64,000 nucleotides of DNA from Novosphingobium sp. (GTDB lineage: Bacteria; Pseudomonadota; Alphaproteobacteria; Sphingomonadales; Sphingomonadaceae), in NCBI GenBank assembly GCA_017745295.1, contig JAGHZR010000006.1:124001-188000 (forward strand), given 5' to 3'. Below, in pieces: positions 62,269-64,000 of this stretch. A program made the position numbers and the translations under genes. How positions within the stretch are numbered: the stretch's first letter is position 1; the number at the start of each line of letters is the position of its first letter. Under the pieces are notes generated by a model. The model was not told the origin of the DNA. It saw only the letters and a list, made by a program, of their open reading frames with translations, and did no database searches.

Positions 62269-63651
62269 ATGCAAGACTGGACCCCACAAATCGAGCCGGG
62301 ATCGGGACCGAAGTATCTCGCGATCGCCGAAGCTCTGTCGAACGACATCGCGGCGGGCAGAGTGCGGCGCGGTGCACGCTTACCCTCGCAACGTCTGCTC
62401 GCAGCCCGGCTGGGCTTTGATCTTACGACTGTCACTCGGGCGTACAGGGAGGCCCAACGGCAGGGGCTGATCGAAGGCGATGGTCGCCGCGGAAGCTTCG
62501 TGCGCAAATCGCCTCCCCAGCCGGTGAGTTCCGATTTGAGTGCGGGCCGCAGTGGAGGCATGAATACACCGCCGGAGGGAGTGGCGGGTAAGCTTTCGTC
62601 TGAATTCATCCGAGCGGCCGAGAATGTCCTCGCTCGCGATTGCGGCGCTCCTTTTCATTACCAGGTTTCCACCGGCATGGCGCGGGCGCGCCAGGCGGGA
62701 GAGGAGATCTTGCGTTCGAGGAGTATTCCCTTCGGCAATGAAAACCTGCTCGTTACAGCTGGGGGGCAGCACGCACTCCACGCTATTTTCAGCGCAGAAC
62801 TGAAGCGCGGAGACGTTCTGGCAGTCGGCCGATATGTCTATCCTGGAATTCTGTCTCTCGCGCGGCGCTTCGGAATCCAGCTCTGCGTTGTTGACGGCGA
62901 TGATGAGGGCATGCTGCCGGAGGCGCTTGATGCCGCCTGTCAGCGCTCCGCTGTCAGGGCGGTCTATCTGGTTCCGAGCAACGATAACCCGACGACCGTT
63001 ACGATGGGCGCCGCGCGTCGTGAAGCTCTGGCTGGTGTGGTCACGTCGCATAAGGTGTCGATCATTGAGGACGATGCCTATGGGCTTCTGGCAACGCGCC
63101 CCGCGACGCCGTTTGCGGCTCTCGTTCCCGACCTGACGTGGCATATCGCGAGCGTGTCGAAGCTGATCACTCCCGGACTGCGTGTCGCATGGATGCGTGT
63201 TCCAAATGCGGCAAGCGCGTGGCGCCTCGGCGCGGATCTGCACGAGACTACGATCATGGCGTCTCCGCTCAATGCAGCAGTGGTGGCTGAGTGGGTGGAC
63301 ACCGGCGTGTTCTTCGACTTGATCGATGATGTGCGAAACGAGGCGCGATCGCGACAGGCGATTGCGCGTTCATGTCTTCCACAAGCTAGCTTTGCTGCAC
63401 ACGAGGATGGCTACCATCTCTGGCTCGAGCTCGGCGACGATGCCATCCCCAGCCAGATCAGCGATGCGCTGCGCCAGCAGGGCGTCAGTGCGACGGCGGG
63501 AGAAGCCTTCGCTGCGGATCGGTCACAGAATCATCGGGCGCTTCGCGTCTCCATCGGAGGATCAATGTCGCAGGATCAGTTGCGCAGGGGACTTTCCGTG
63601 CTTGCTGCAGTGCTTCAGCCGGACGTTACGAGAAAGTCTCTGCTGGTATAG
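62269..63651 (+). CDS. MocR-type regulator (GntR helix-turn-helix plus aminotransferase domain), second copy
   Basis: A 460-residue protein with the same layout as the gene at 53687: winged helix (IAEALSNDIAAGRVRRGARLPSQRLLAARLGFDLTTVTRAYREAQRQGLIEG) and an aminotransferase-like domain with IEDDAYGLLA and the Schiff-base Lys in IASVSKLITPGLRVAWM. The two are similar but not identical paralogues. It is followed 87 bases later by cydA, so it may influence the bd oxidase or the DUF983/HisC genes upstream. Confidence 0.9.
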   Translation: MQDWTPQIEPGSGPKYLAIAEALSNDIAAGRVRRGARLPSQRLLAARLGFDLTTVTRAYREAQRQGLIEGDGRRGSFVRKSPPQPVSSDLSAGRSGGMNTPPEGVAGKLSSEFIRAAENVLARDCGAPFHYQVSTGMARARQAGEEILRSRSIPFGNENLLVTAGGQHALHAIFSAELKRGDVLAVGRYVYPGILSLARRFGIQLCVVDGDDEGMLPEALDAACQRSAVRAVYLVPSNDNPTTVTMGAARREALAGVVTSHKVSIIEDDAYGLLATRPATPFAALVPDLTWHIASVSKLITPGLRVAWMRVPNAASAWRLGADLHETTIMASPLNAAVVAEWVDTGVFFDLIDDVRNEARSRQAIARSCLPQASFAAHEDGYHLWLELGDDAIPSQISDALRQQGVSATAGEAFAADRSQNHRALRVSIGGSMSQDQLRRGLSVLAAVLQPDVTRKSLLV

Positions 63652-63738
63652 TTTGCAGCAGGGACCTCGTGTTGCGATTTTAGCGTGGCCGTCTGAGCCT
63701 TGAAGGCGGCGGGCCCACAAGAGAAAAGGATCCCAGTC

Positions 63739-64000
63739 ATGGGAGACGAAGCCCTCATTCTGGCACGATTGCAGTTTGCATTTACTGTATCGTTCCACTT
63801 CATCTTCCCGTCATTCTCGATCGGGTTGGCAAGCTTCCTGATGGTGCTGGAGGGGCTCTGGCTGAAAACCGGTCGGGGGGTATATGCCAATCTCTATCGG
63901 TACTGGCTGAAGATCTTTGCCGTGGCATTCGGCATGGGCGTCGTTTCGGGCATCGTCATGTCATACCAGTTTGGCACGAATTGGTCTGTGTTCTCCGACA
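63739..64000 (+). CDS. cydA: Cytochrome bd quinol oxidase subunit I, N-terminal part (3' end outside window)
   Basis: The first 87 residues: MGDEALILARLQFAFTVSFHFIFPSFSIGLASFLMVLEG, then KIFAVAFGMGVVSGIVMSYQFGTNWSVFSD. The His in SFHFIFPSFSIG is the heme b595 ligand of CydA/CioA, and GVVSGIVMSYQFGTNW is strictly conserved. AAAAGGA precedes the ATG. It gives a second quinol oxidase type within 10 kb of cyoABCD. Confidence 0.95.
   Translation, partial: MGDEALILARLQFAFTVSFHFIFPSFSIGLASFLMVLEGLWLKTGRGVYANLYRYWLKIFAVAFGMGVVSGIVMSYQFGTNWSVFSD

Noticed and set aside
1..64000. CRISPR arrays and tRNA or rRNA genes
   Set aside because: No regularly spaced direct repeats were seen, and no cloverleaf with the GTTCRANNC T-arm pattern was recognised by eye. 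A tRNA scan would settle this.

Overview
The window is a GC-rich alphaproteobacterial chromosome segment, most likely from a sphingomonad (Novosphingobium, Sphingobium or Sphingomonas type). The signs are TonB receptors paired with secreted hydrolases, a NodT-type efflux lipoprotein, and palindromic repeats whose translation contains the residues HPELVSGS, a signature I associate with sphingomonads. No rRNA, tRNA or CRISPR array was recognised.

Layout. 1-3737: tail of an RND efflux operon (permease, adaptor, outer-membrane factor). 3878-7314: a CDP-glycerol-transferase-like protein and a two-component pair. 7296-27155: the most interesting block, a catabolic locus around a GntR/FadR regulator. 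It holds three secreted peptidase-type proteins (S9 dipeptidyl peptidase, HExxH Svx/AvrXca-type protein, DUF885), a DUF5695 protein, a GH127/GH146-type beta-L-arabinofuranosidase, a GH43 enzyme, a TonB receptor, an Ldh2-type dehydrogenase, a DapA-fold lyase and a 4-hydroxyproline epimerase-type enzyme. Four copies of a palindrome with core GTATACGAT mark its transcription starts. I infer a system for plant hydroxyproline-rich glycoproteins (extensin or arabinogalactan protein): peptidases cut the backbone, glycosidases remove arabinose, and the hydroxyproline is epimerised and broken down. L-arabinose and hydroxyproline catabolism can meet at 2-oxoglutarate semialdehyde.

27196-38395: a cobalamin block: a BtuFCD-type importer, bluB, cobO, cobN, cobW, a degenerate histidine phosphatase, and the cobalt transporter cbtBA, with two cobalamin riboswitches on opposite strands. 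One palindromic repeat has split an ancestral cobW-cobN overlap and another sits in frame inside cobN. 38420-40930: MarR regulator and a 3-hydroxybenzoate/phenol-type hydroxylase. 41023-46693: a YcaQ-type glycosylase, a GH84 enzyme and small secreted proteins. 46851-50213: LysR, aromatic-acid MFS transporter and shikimate dehydrogenase.

50376-53690: nested insertion-sequence debris (IS701-type remnant, 5'-truncated IS3-type element, complete IS701-type element with a broken transposase) and an integrase fragment. 53687-64000: a block of visibly lower GC and different codon use, probably acquired. It carries two MocR-type regulators, the cyoABCD bo3-type oxidase operon, a HisC-like aminotransferase, DUF934 and DUF983 proteins, and the start of cydA (bd-type oxidase), so both quinol oxidase types lie within 10 kb.
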